Shown one piece after another: positions 1 through 9,600 of a DNA stretch of 64,000 bases (positions are counted from its first letter, which is position 1; each line of letters begins with the position of its first letter). The position numbers and the translations under genes were made by a program. Source of the DNA: Methanobacteriota archaeon (GTDB lineage: Archaea > Halobacteriota > Methanomicrobia > Methanomicrobiales > Methanocorpusculaceae); contig JAEWXF010000023.1 in NCBI GenBank assembly GCA_023396065.1, positions 1-64,000 on the forward strand, given 5' to 3'. The notes beneath the pieces are model-generated. The model was not told where the DNA came from. It made no database searches and was given only the letters and a program-made list of their open reading frames with translations.

Positions 1-3000
1 CTGCGCCGTTTTCGTCTTTGACGGTTGCTGTGAGTTTTCCTGCCTTGATGCCATTGAGGTCAAGTGTGTTGTTTCCGGGCATTCCTGCAAGGGTAACGCT
101 GGTTACAACCGGCTCTGCCGGTCCCGGCGTTGTGTCGATGACGGTGATGGTCACAGTCGCGGTTGCCGAGCTGTTGTTCTTCGCGGTTGCGGTAACGGTA
201 GCAGTACCGACTGCCAGAGCGGTGTAGTTTCCGTCTGCGTTGATGGTAAGTACCGTCGGCGCTGCTGATACCCAGTTGACGCCTTCCGCGGACATCACTG
301 CGCCGGTCTCATCTTTGACGGTTGCTGTGAGTTTTCCGGCCTTGATGCCGTTGAGGTCAAGTGTGTTGTTTCCTGGCATTCCTGCAAGGGTAACGCTGGT
401 TACAACCGGCTCTGACGGTGTCGGTCCGGAGGATGAAAGGTAGCTTGCATCAGTGTTCATCGCCGGGTGGCCGGTGATGACCGGGAGCTTGAAGGTGCCG
501 GTGCCGGGGGACCAGATTGCCGAGTCAAAGCCGATGTTTTCGTAGAACTCGAAGTTGTTCCAGACCTCAGCGGAGGTTGCGCCAGTACCACCGGTACCGC
601 CGGTACCGAAGGAGCCGAGACTGTTGATGATACCATCCCATGCATAGTTGTCCGTAACCGTATGTCTGTCTCCGCCGGAGATCGTTCCCGACCTGGCATT
701 GCTGCTGTTAATGTACTGGTTTAAGGCAACTGAGTTGTTAACGATCACGTTGGGCAGATCTCCGGATCCCTGCGGTCCTCCGATAATACCTCCGGTATTC
801 TGGCCGCCGTCAAGGTTGCTCAGGGCAATACAGTTGATCACGGCACCGTTGGACTGACCGACGATACCACCAATGGACATACTTCCCGGAACTCTGCCTG
901 CTGCGATACAGTTTTCAATGATGCTGCCGCCGGACGTGGTACCTACGATACCGCCGTGCTGGCTGCCCATCACACCGTATCCATTACTTGCGCCGCGGAC
1001 ATCTGCTTCAACGGAGCAGTTGGTGATCTTTGTACTGCCGCCGTTGCCGACGAGTCCTCCGGCATAGGTCATACCGGCAACGACCGCATTTCTGACGGAA
1101 ACGTTGTCGATCGTGCCGCTGGACATTTCACCGGCAAGGGTTCCCATGGATGGATAGAAGTTACCTACTCCCGCAGACACATTCGTGTTGGAGAGGGCCA
1201 GATTTTTGATCGTAGCACCCTCAACCTTACCAAACAGACCGGCTGCCCGCACAGTATTTACTGTGACGAGAACCGTCATATTGCTGACCGAATGGCCCGC
1301 GCCGTCGAAGGTTCCGGTGAACTTTGTCGGGTCACTGTAGCTCTCCGGCATGCAGATCGGCACCCAGTTTTCGTAGCCGGACAGGTCAATGTCGGCTCCA
1401 AGTTTGTAGGATGCTGCAGGAGAGCCGCGGACATTGTTCAGATCCGCTGCGGTTTTGATGAGGTACGGGTCCGCAGCCGTTCCGCTGCCTTCCGAGAATA
1501 CGGGTGCAAGAACCGTGACATTCACGGTTGCGGAGACGGAGGTGTTTGCCTTTGCGGTTGCGGTGATCATGGCGCTGCCTGCCGTTACCGTGGTAATGGC
1601 GCCGGTTGCGTTGATGGTGAGGACAGCGGTGTTGCTGGATGTCCAGGTAAATTCGGCTCCGTCAAGGGACGAACCGTCCGGATATTTGGCAACCGCTGCT
1701 GCCGCTGCCGTGCCGCCATAGGCAAGTTCAGCTCCCTCGGCAGGGGTGGTGATCTCAACTACGGTCGGGCCGGTGACGAGAACGTTCACTGAAGAGGTCA
1801 GGCCCGGATCGTCCTTCGCAGTTGCGGTGATTGTGGCGCTTCCTGCGGAAACTGCCGTATACTCACCGGTTGTTGCGTTTATCGTCAGAACCGAGGTTGT
1901 TGAGGATTTCCAGACAACCTTCGGCGTTATTGTCTCGCCCGTGTTGTCGGTTCCGGTGACTGCTGCCGTGCCGGATGCCCCGACCCCGAGAGAAGCGTTA
2001 TCTGCCGGAGAGGTGATACTGACCGATGCGGTCCAGCGGATGTCCTCTGCAAGGTAGCCTGCATCAGTCGTCATCGCCGGGTGGCCGGTGATCATCGGGA
2101 GCTTGAAGTCGCCGGTGCCGAGAGACCAGATTGTCGTGTCGAATCCAAGATTTTCATAGAAGTCGAAGTTGTTCCAGACATCGTTGCCGATCATTGTACC
2201 GGCAGTACCGCTGGTGCCGGAAACTCCAAGGCCGTTTTCAATACCTGCCCATGCGTAGGAGTCCGTGACCGTGATCTTTGACGTAGTACCGGCAATGGTT
2301 CCTGAGTTGACATTGCTGCTGTTGATGTACCGGTTAAGAGCAATCGAGTTTTCCACAGAAACAGCCTGCATCTGGGTGGATCCAAGAATACCTCCGGTAT
2401 TCTGGGTGCCGTCAAGGGTGTTCAGGGCGATACAGTTGCTGACGTTTCCGTTGGACTGACCGATGATACCACCGGTTGCCATACCCGGAGCGACGCTGCC
2501 TGCTGCGATACAGTTCTCAATGAGACCGCCCGCAGAGTTCGTACCGACAATACCGCCGTGCTGGGAACCTCCGCCGCCACTAAGCGGCCCGCGTACAACT
2601 GCTTCAACGGAACAGTTGGTGATCTTTGCGTTGCCGGCGTTTCCGACAAGTCCTCCGGCATAGGTGGAGCCGGCGATGACCGCTCCGCGGACGGAGACGT
2701 TGTTGATGCTGCCGCCGGTCATCTGACCGACGAGGGAGCCGAGTGACGGATAAATTCTGTCTGCCGCCTGGGATACATTCACATCCGTGAGGCACAGGTT
2801 TTTGATTGCCGCGCCGTTCGCTATGCCGAACAGACCGCTGTGGATACTGCCGGTGACTGCTACGGTTACGTTGCTGATCGTGTAGCCGGCACCGTCGAAG
2901 GTTCCGGTAAACGTGGAGATCGGCACCCAGTTTTCATAGCCGGACAGGTCAATGCTGTCTGCCAGTACGAAACTCTTGTCCAGATACTCCCGGACTTTGT

Positions 3001-3859
3001 TCAGCTGGGCTGCTGTTTCGATCACATACGGGTCGTCCGCGGTTCCGGATCCTCCGGCAAAGTCGGACGATGCTGCCGCAACGGTGACTGACACGGTCTT
3101 GGCCAGGGTATCGTAGGATGCGGTCAGATCAACGGAGCCGTCACTGACTGCGGTGTAGTTTCCGCCTGCATCAATCGTCATGATCTCACCGTTTGATGAG
3201 GTCCAGGTAACAGCTGCTCCATCGATGACTGCACTTTCTGCATCCAGAACCTTTGCCTCGGCAGTTCCTGTGTCGCCGACGGTAAACTCTGCGCCTGCTG
3301 CCGGTGAGATAATCTCAATCTCGGCGGCCACAGGGCCGTCTGCAGCCGTGGTAACCGTTCCGTTGACGATGGTGTAGTGCTGCTTCATCTCCTTTCCTTC
3401 GTGGGTTCCGAATGCCTCAATGACCAGGCCGACAGGGAAGCTGTCACCCTCAACCTTTGGGGTTACGTCAATGCGGATGAAGACAATATTCTCGCCGGTA
3501 GCGGCAACCTCTTCATCAACTGTGTACCAGTTTGCTGCGGGTAAATGCGCATATTGTCCAGTTTGTTGTCCTGGTCCTACGAAGATGGATGGGAACGATC
3601 CGGATAGCCCGGTTTTATTCATCACAATGTCGGCTTTCTCAGAGATGGATCTGTTATTCACATACACCTCATATGCGCCGAGATTCGTAACATTACTGAC
3701 CGTGACGTTCAGCGTCACAGTTTCGCCAGCCTTCACATTCGATGCTGAGTCAACGGTGATGGTTCCCCAGATGTCCTCATCGGCAGCTGCCGCTCCCGGA
3801 AACACCAGAACCATCATCGCGATTGCGATGAGAAGGATCATTATTTTTTGCTGTTTCAT
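1..3859 (-). CDS. Large secreted GLUG/Ig-like repeat protein with a possible N-terminal cohesin-like domain (3' end outside window)
   Basis: The frame is open from an ATG at 3859 to the left edge, so about 1286 codons are visible and the C-terminus is missing. Residues 1-26 form a signal peptide ending PGAAAAD, so the product is exported. Residues about 28-170 form a beta-rich domain beginning near VKAGETVTLNVTV and closing with YTIVNGTVTT, a pattern that recalls cohesins, although the usual YDP motif is not visible. Then follow a BIG2-like Ig domain, a GLUG module starting FAGGSGTADDPYVI, two more Ig-like domains, a second GLUG module, and at least two nearly identical 99-residue Ig-like repeats at the window edge. 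GLUG modules are typical of large adhesin-like surface proteins. A role in cell-surface architecture is inference, as is any binding to the dockerin proteins encoded next door. Confidence 0.85.
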   Translation of the reverse strand, partial: MKQQKIMILLIAIAMMVLVFPGAAAADEDIWGTITVDSASNVKAGETVTLNVTVSNVTNLGAYEVYVNNRSISEKADIVMNKTGLSGSFPSIFVGPGQQTGQYAHLPAANWYTVDEEVAATGENIVFIRIDVTPKVEGDSFPVGLVIEAFGTHEGKEMKQHYTIVNGTVTTAADGPVAAEIEIISPAAGAEFTVGDTGTAEAKVLDAESAVIDGAAVTWTSSNGEIMTIDAGGNYTAVSDGSVDLTASYDTLAKTVSVTVAAASSDFAGGSGTADDPYVIETAAQLNKVREYLDKSFVLADSIDLSGYENWVPISTFTGTFDGAGYTISNVTVAVTGSIHSGLFGIANGAAIKNLCLTDVNVSQAADRIYPSLGSLVGQMTGGSINNVSVRGAVIAGSTYAGGLVGNAGNAKITNCSVEAVVRGPLSGGGGSQHGGIVGTNSAGGLIENCIAAGSVAPGMATGGIIGQSNGNVSNCIALNTLDGTQNTGGILGSTQMQAVSVENSIALNRYINSSNVNSGTIAGTTSKITVTDSYAWAGIENGLGVSGTSGTAGTMIGNDVWNNFDFYENLGFDTTIWSLGTGDFKLPMITGHPAMTTDAGYLAEDIRWTASVSITSPADNASLGVGASGTAAVTGTDNTGETITPKVVWKSSTTSVLTINATTGEYTAVSAGSATITATAKDDPGLTSSVNVLVTGPTVVEITTPAEGAELAYGGTAAAAAVAKYPDGSSLDGAEFTWTSSNTAVLTINATGAITTVTAGSAMITATAKANTSVSATVNVTVLAPVFSEGSGTAADPYLIKTAADLNNVRGSPAASYKLGADIDLSGYENWVPICMPESYSDPTKFTGTFDGAGHSVSNMTVLVTVNTVRAAGLFGKVEGATIKNLALSNTNVSAGVGNFYPSMGTLAGEMSSGTIDNVSVRNAVVAGMTYAGGLVGNGGSTKITNCSVEADVRGASNGYGVMGSQHGGIVGTTSGGSIIENCIAAGRVPGSMSIGGIVGQSNGAVINCIALSNLDGGQNTGGIIGGPQGSGDLPNVIVNNSVALNQYINSSNARSGTISGGDRHTVTDNYAWDGIINSLGSFGTGGTGGTGATSAEVWNNFEFYENIGFDSAIWSPGTGTFKLPVITGHPAMNTDASYLSSSGPTPSEPVVTSVTLAGMPGNNTLDLNGIKAGKLTATVKDETGAVMSAEGVNWVSAAPTVLTINADGNYTALAVGTATVTATAKNNSSATATVTITVIDTTPGPAEPVVTSVTLAGMPGNNTLDLNGIKAGKLTATVKDENGA
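20..420 (-). repeat. Near-identical tandem Ig-like module (period 297 bp)
   Basis: About 100 bases near 20-120 recur at 317-420 with only a few mismatches, exactly 297 bp (99 codons) apart and in frame inside the large surface protein gene. The array probably continues past the left edge. Low divergence indicates recent duplication or homogenisation of an Ig-like domain. Confidence 0.85.
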
Positions 3860-3990
3860 ACTACACTTCACTAGCTGAGTCGTTCTTTTTTCAATCTCAA
3901 TTCATTTGACATGTTTTTCTGCCCGGTATCTCTCCGGAATCCCCGGAGAACAGATTCACTATATCATCATACCGGGACCCTCCGATCGTC

Positions 3991-5280
3991 TCATGCCGTT
4001 ACCTCATACCTTTCATTTACCGTACCCGCCAGATACCGGGAAATTCCCTGGGCATCATAGATATTGATCATCGTATCATTGGTTACATCCGCGTAGAACA
4101 GCTGTTCCTCCTCAAACACAACCGTACCTGCCCGATATCGCGAAATTCCCTGGGCATCATAGATATTGATCATATCATCCCCGGTTACATCGCCGAGCAG
4201 CCGCCCGGTAAACTCCGCGGTCAGGAGTTCTGCATCGCTCACCTCGTCATGGATGACCAGTTCCCCGTCGGAGCTGACCTCTGCAGACACCTCAACCGCC
4301 TCCCCGTCCCACTGGCCGGCAACGGATACGTTCGTCAGCATCAGTGACCGGGAGCCGTGTTCAATCACCGGCGCTGATACCGCCGCCGCCGGGACGAACT
4401 CATAGACCACCCGGGCCGGCACCGCAGCGCCCCATGTTCCGTCGGTAACGGTGTTCTCCGTCTCCACCGCCTCCGGCAGCGGGCTGACTGTCATGGTCAC
4501 CGCCGCGGTCACGTCTCCTGCCGCTGCGGTAATCTCCGCTGTTCCCGGTCCATCCGCCGACCAGCGTCCGTCATCCGCGACCGCTACGCAGGACGTATCA
4601 TTTGAGGACCAGGAAATCGTTCCGGCAAACGGCTTGCGGTACTGATCCAGTATAGTTGCGGTCAGCGTTCCGGACTCTCCGACGAAAACAGCATCAGCCG
4701 GAACTCCGGTGATGTTCACCGATGTGGCTTCGGGGGCTGCGTCGGAGACCACATACGCATACACGTACGGGCTGTCATTCACCGTACTTGACATATTCTC
4801 GACATAATACCAGACGACTTTGTCCCCCACTTTCACCTTACACTGCTCGGACATCATCATCGGCGGAACCCCGTTCAGCTGATACATCCAGCCGGCGCCG
4901 CCGCCCGCGGCAGAGTTCTCCGTAATGCCGTTGATGCCGAACACATACAGGCCGTACGGGTACCAGGTCGTTGTCATCAGCTCCTCGCCGCCGTGATACA
5001 GGACGCTGAATGCGGTCATATTCTCAACCGTATAGGGCATGTTGTTCATCGTTGTGGTGTACTCAAAGGTTCCTGTTCCGGGATTCACCGGCAGATACTC
5101 AAACACCCGTCCCTCTTCCGAGAGGAGGACGGGAGTATCCGCATCCTCCGGAAGGTCCAGCGGCAGAATTCCGGAGTCATCGGAATTGTTCGGAAGTATA
5201 TCCTCAGTCGCAGCCGCAGAGCTTACGAGGGAGGCTAGAACTGCCAGAAGCAGTATACAGACGAGACATCGTTTCATCAT
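3991..5280 (-). CDS. Secreted DUF4430/Ig-like protein with C-terminal dockerin repeats
   Basis: About 429 aa. I chose the ATG at 5280 because GGTGAT, a good archaeal ribosome site, lies four bases upstream; a GTG 12 bases earlier is possible. A signal peptide ends near SSAAATED. Residues about 45-165 form a DUF4430 domain (GGGAGWMYQLNG, then VKVGDKVVWYYV), a fold related to cobalamin-carrier and adhesin domains. A BIG2-like Ig domain follows at about 175-255. The last 155 residues contain a module starting TENTVTDGTW and two dockerin type I repeats (DVTGDDMINIYDAQ and DVTNDTMINIYDAQ) with the Asp pattern of calcium loops. The whole C-terminal module recurs in the 2354-aa protein. It is expected to act outside the cell; the ligand is unknown. 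Confidence 0.85.
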   Translation of the reverse strand: MMKRCLVCILLLAVLASLVSSAAATEDILPNNSDDSGILPLDLPEDADTPVLLSEEGRVFEYLPVNPGTGTFEYTTTMNNMPYTVENMTAFSVLYHGGEELMTTTWYPYGLYVFGINGITENSAAGGGAGWMYQLNGVPPMMMSEQCKVKVGDKVVWYYVENMSSTVNDSPYVYAYVVSDAAPEATSVNITGVPADAVFVGESGTLTATILDQYRKPFAGTISWSSNDTSCVAVADDGRWSADGPGTAEITAAAGDVTAAVTMTVSPLPEAVETENTVTDGTWGAAVPARVVYEFVPAAAVSAPVIEHGSRSLMLTNVSVAGQWDGEAVEVSAEVSSDGELVIHDEVSDAELLTAEFTGRLLGDVTGDDMINIYDAQGISRYRAGTVVFEEEQLFYADVTNDTMINIYDAQGISRYLAGTVNERYEVTA

Positions 5281-5284
5281 AGAT

Positions 5285-5290
5285 ATCACC
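5285..5290 (-). promoter_or_regulatory. Ribosome binding site deciding the DUF4430-dockerin start
   Basis: Reads GGTGAT on the minus strand, matching the 3' end of archaeal 16S rRNA, four bases before the ATG at 5280. Confidence 0.7.
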
Positions 5291-5333
5291 ACTCTCCCTC
5301 TGCAGCAAGGGGAATAACATATGATTTGAATCT

Positions 5334-5350
5334 AATGAAATATAGATTGA
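5334..5350 (-). promoter_or_regulatory. TATA-type promoter of the DUF4430-dockerin gene
   Basis: The minus strand contains TCAATCTATATTTCATT about 60 bases upstream of the start. The matching sequence upstream of the 2354-aa gene (13790-13806) differs at one base over this stretch and lies at the same distance, which suggests that the two genes have a common promoter design. Confidence 0.55.
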
Positions 5351-5376
5351 TGTTAGACAAAATTGATTTGCATATC

Positions 5377-5385
5377 TGCATTGCA
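5377..5385. promoter_or_regulatory. TGCATTGCA motif, candidate operator (copy 1)
   Basis: TGCATTGCA lies about 100 bases upstream of the DUF4430-dockerin start and about 40 bases upstream of its TATA element. The same nonamer occurs at 13846-13854, and in reverse at 13981-13989. Confidence 0.4.
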
Positions 5386-5399
5386 TATCTGAAATGCCT

Positions 5400-5898
5400 G
5401 AGTTTTGGGAATTTTCCGAAAAAAAATCCTCGAAAAAGTATGGATACTGTTCGTTTCCTGCGATGACGGATTCCCGGGGAAATTTTCAGGAATTCCTGCC
5501 GGTATTCCGGCAGTATCTCCGTGTACATGCACGAAAAACGGTATCCCGGCTGCTTTCCCTGGGTGTGATACAAGGAGGGAGCTCTTCGAAAAAATCAGAT
5601 AATTATAAATATTATTTGCGCTATATTGTATCTGTAAGGGTTCGAAATCGTCGGGCCTCTGTGCATATGTTTTATCTCCGAATTTTTCATGTTCGATGAG
5701 ATTTTTGGATAACCGGATGCCGTCAGCATCCGGAACTTTTTGTGATATCTTCCCGGTGTTTTCTCTTCCCCCGACGGAACGCGCCGCAGCCCCGTGGTCA
5801 TCGGTGCTGTATCGCGGTCGCGGCTCCGGGTCACGAAGAAATGCCGGCGCCTTTCGGACGTTGGTGTCCCTGTATTTTTAAAATGATACGAACCAACC
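5400..5898. other. Intergenic stretch, no gene found
   Basis: About 500 bases between the divergent dockerin gene and the truncated nucleotidyltransferase. Short open frames exist on both strands, but none has a ribosome site, a domain or plausible composition. An AT-rich stretch near 5597-5640 could be a promoter. I see nothing else. Confidence 0.5.
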
Positions 5899-6141
5899 AT
5901 GCCGCTTTATCTGAGTATCAAAGAGGATGTCCTCACAACGTTCGAGGCAAGCCTTCCGGAGATACGGGAACGTTTCGGCATAGAAACAATTGGCATATTC
6001 GGATCTGTCAGCCGCGGCGAAGACACACCTGAATCTGACATAGACATCATGATCTCATTTCTGCCGTTTCAGGCAAGTTATCACAATCTTCTCGGCCTGA
6101 ACCATTTCCTGACAGAATTATTTCATAAGAAACGCGGATGA
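5899..6141 (+). pseudogene. Truncated MNT-type nucleotidyltransferase (MntA-like antitoxin)
   Basis: 80 aa. The minimal nucleotidyltransferase signature is clear: GSVSRG at 35-40 and SDIDIMI from 46, giving the first two metal-binding aspartates (D47, D49). Family members are usually about 95-110 aa and carry a third aspartate on a following KVDLV-like strand. Here the frame stops at FHKKRG, just before that strand. In archaea these proteins usually pair with a HEPN toxin and act as an AMP-transferring antitoxin, but no HEPN gene is adjacent. The break falls about 30 bases before the inverted-repeat element at 6170, so loss of the 3' end by insertion or deletion is likely. Probably non-functional; a short functional form cannot be excluded. 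Confidence 0.75.
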
Positions 6142-6169
6142 GGGGGACCCACGCACAATTTGGCCCTAA

Positions 6170-6558
6170 GTGGGTAACCACGGAACAGCACGGAACACAC
6201 CGAATTCCACGGAAGAAAAAACACAGAAAACCGCCGCTACGCGGCTTACGGAAAAAACGGAAAGACTAAGGAAGTGGGATGCTTCGTTCGTATGTTGCGA
6301 CTTTTTTTTCGTGTGCCTTGGATGTATTTGGGTAACCACGGCTTGAAAGCCGTGGTTACCCATATACGTCCAAAGACCCGCAAGAAAAGTATCGACCTGC
6401 ATCGAAAAAAGTATTATCAGACACCTTTGTATTTCCCGGAGTGACAGGTGGTTTTTGAGGTATCTGTCAAATTCTCATACTCCAAAAAATTGGTGTGATG
6501 CTAATGGATGTACCACGGGGAAAAATTAGCCTAGTGTCAAACTCAGGTGGTTACCCAC
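6170..6558. mobile_element. MITE-like element with 12-bp inverted ends and internal palindrome
   Basis: GTGGGTAACCAC at 6170-6181 is matched by its exact reverse complement at 6547-6558. In between, 6330-6361 is a perfect palindrome with 15-base arms beginning GGGTAACCACGGCTT and a two-base centre, sharing the core of the ends. No credible coding frame lies inside. The arrangement suggests a non-autonomous transposable element of about 389 bp; target-site duplications are not obvious. It could instead be a decayed IS end or a repeated extragenic palindrome. Confidence 0.45.
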
Positions 6559-6670
6559 ATGAGACCAAAGCTTCCCATGTACTTAGTCTTTTCATAAGAA
6601 ATAAAGAGGAAATTTTTCTCATTTCCCGTTCTGAGAATAGATAGATACGTCCGGGACACCCGGCGGGAAC

Positions 6671-9600
6671 TCAACTGTAGTGTTCGTTTACCGTTCCTGC
6701 CGCATACCGTGAAATCCTCTGTGCGTCATAGACATTGATCTTCCCGTCCCCGGTCACATCCGCAAAGAACATCTCAGCCTCATCAAACACCGCAGTACCC
6801 GCCGCATACCGTGAAATCCTCTGGGCATCATAGACATTGATCTTTTCATCATTCGTCACATCGCCGAGCCGCCGCCCGGTAAACGTCGCCCGCAGCTTCT
6901 CAGCTCCCGTCACATCCCCGGAGACTGCCAGCTTTCCGTCCGTAACCGATGCAGACACCGGAGACCAGACCCCGCCTGCATACATCTCAACCGCCACATT
7001 CTCCGAAAGCGCCAGCGTCTGTGACCCCCGGGTGATCACCGGAACCGACACGTTCGCTGCCGCCGCCGGCACAAACTCATACACAACCCGCGCCGGCACC
7101 GCAGCACTCCATGTACCGTCGGTAACGGTGTTCTCCGTAACCTGCGGTTCAGGAATCTCAGGCTCCTCGGGGGACAGACCCACAAGGTACCCGGCATCCG
7201 AGATCATCGCAGGGTGACCCGCAAGAACCGGCAGCAGGAACAGCTCCTCGGTTCCCATCGTCCACACATTCTCCATATCAAACCCGGCTGTCCGGTACAC
7301 CGCCGCAGAGTCCCACAGAACAGACCCTGCCACAACCGTATTTGCCTTCTTCCCGCCGAGATCACCCAGACGATTCGTCGTCCCCTCCCAGTTCCGGTTA
7401 TCGGTGAATGTTTTCACCGCCGTCTTCCCGGCGAACGCACCCGTGGTCGTCGCATCCTTCCCGTCCACATACCGGGACGCACCGACCGACGAGTATGCAT
7501 ACACCTTCTCGCCAAACCCGTACACACTGCCGGCATTCGACGTAACCGCATTCCCTGACTTCACCTCCACGGTAGAAATCACATGCCGCAGCAGCGACCC
7601 TTCCGTCAGATATCCGGCAATACCTCCCGCATACCCGCTTGTTGCCGAAACTGACCCTGCCGCAACACAATCCTCAATTGTCACCACACCCCCCGTCAGC
7701 GGAGACCCGAGAATACCCCCGGCCCGGTCCATTGAAACATTCACCGACCCTGCAAACGAACACCGGGTAATCGACGACGTCCCGGAAACAATACCCACAA
7801 CCCCGCCGGACCAGCCCTTCGCCGTAACCGACGCATTCCGGACCGAACAGTTCACCAGACTCGACGACGTCAGCTCCCCGGCAAGAGACGCAGCATTATA
7901 CCCGGATCCATGGCTGATCGAAACATTTTCCAGATTCAGATTCGCAATCGCTGCACCGGAAACCGTACCAAACAGACCAAACCCGGTCGTCGTCAGATCC
8001 GAAATCGTATACCCGCGGCCGTCGAACGTCCCGGTAAACGCCGTCCCGGCGTTCCCGATCGGCTCCCAGTCTGAAACATTTACAAGCGAAATATCAGCCG
8101 CCAGCACAAAATGCGACGCCAGCTCATCGCCCCGGACCGCATTCAGCTGGTCCGCCGTATAAATCACATACGGATTATCCACAGACCCCTCACCGCCGGC
8201 AAACTCATTCGGCGCAAGATGCTTCGCATACCCGCCCGTCACCGGATGACCGCGGAGAACCGGAAGCTGATAATACTTCTCTGTTCCGATCTCCCAGACA
8301 TTCGTCATATCAAACCCGAGAACATTCTGATAGAACACCGAACTGTTCCACAACTGCACCTTCGTCGCATTCAGACCGTTGGACCCGCCGAAACTCCCAC
8401 CGGACGGATTTTTCATCCCGTCCCAGGCATATACCGCCTGAACCGTACCGCCGTCCCGGACCGCCCCGGCAACCCTGCCGACAGACTCAGTATAGTTCCC
8501 GTCCACCGTTTTACCGACCGCAGCCGAATGGGATATTTCCGCGGTCGTCGCCGTCGACCCGAGAGATCCGGCAATGCCGCCGGACTGCGACCCGAGACCG
8601 AAGTTCTCAGTTGCATCCGGCGTTGTAACCAGACAGTTCACGAAACAGTACTCCACACTCCCGCCGGTCAGCTGACCCACAATACCACCGGCAAGGCCTC
8701 CGGTACCGGTCACCGACCCTGCCGCCGTACAGTTGGCAATGACGGCTGCGGTACTGCCTGCAATGCCTCCGGCATTCTGCAGAGCAGTTACCGATCCCGA
8801 AACGGAACAGTTGGTAATCATACTGCCTTTCGCCGCCTCCCCGACCAGCATTCCCGCAGGATTCCCGGTGGTGACGACCGCCGCAGCCCGTACCGAACAG
8901 TTGGCAATCGTCGTTGCCGCAGCCTTCGCCACAAGCGAACCGGCAGCAGACGTCGCAGAGATCGTGACCGTATTCAGATGCAGATTCGAAAATACCGCAC
9001 CGTTCGTATACCCAAACAGACCCGCAATTCCGGAACCCGAGAAGGAAACATCGCGGATCGTATACCCGCTGCCGTTGAACGTTCCCCGGAACGCAGACGA
9101 GGAGGAGCTGCCGATCGGCTCCCAGGCAGAGAAGTTTACAAGAGAGATGTCATTCGTCAGCACAAAATGCGAGGACGGATAGTTCCTGACATTATTCAGC
9201 TGCAGATCCGTTGTGACATGATAGGGATCCGCGACAGTTCCGCTGCCTTCGGTAAACTTCCCGACCGTCGGCCCGAGGAAGAGAGCATTGACTCCCATCG
9301 CCGGCTGACCAGAAAGAACCGGCAGCAGGAACTCCTCTTCAGTGCCAAGGGTCCACAAAGACTCCCCGGACCCGGCAGCAAAATCCCATCCGAGACCTGT
9401 GTAAAATGCAAAATTGTTCCACAGAGTCTCCGAATCAACCGCTGTTCCTCCGGGTCCCCCGAAACTTCCGGCGGCCGGATTCGTGATACTGTCCCAGGCA
9501 AACGTTCCGGAAACCGATCCTGACCCGGCGACCGTTCCGGTCGACGCCTTCGCGCCGGAAACCGCCTGATTGAAGGCCAGTGAGTCGGCAGCCGTCCCGG

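Noticed and set aside
6166..6402. Minus-strand 78-codon frame in the inverted-repeat element
   Set aside because: Runs through the perfect palindrome, has no domain or ribosome site, and is not a credible transposase.
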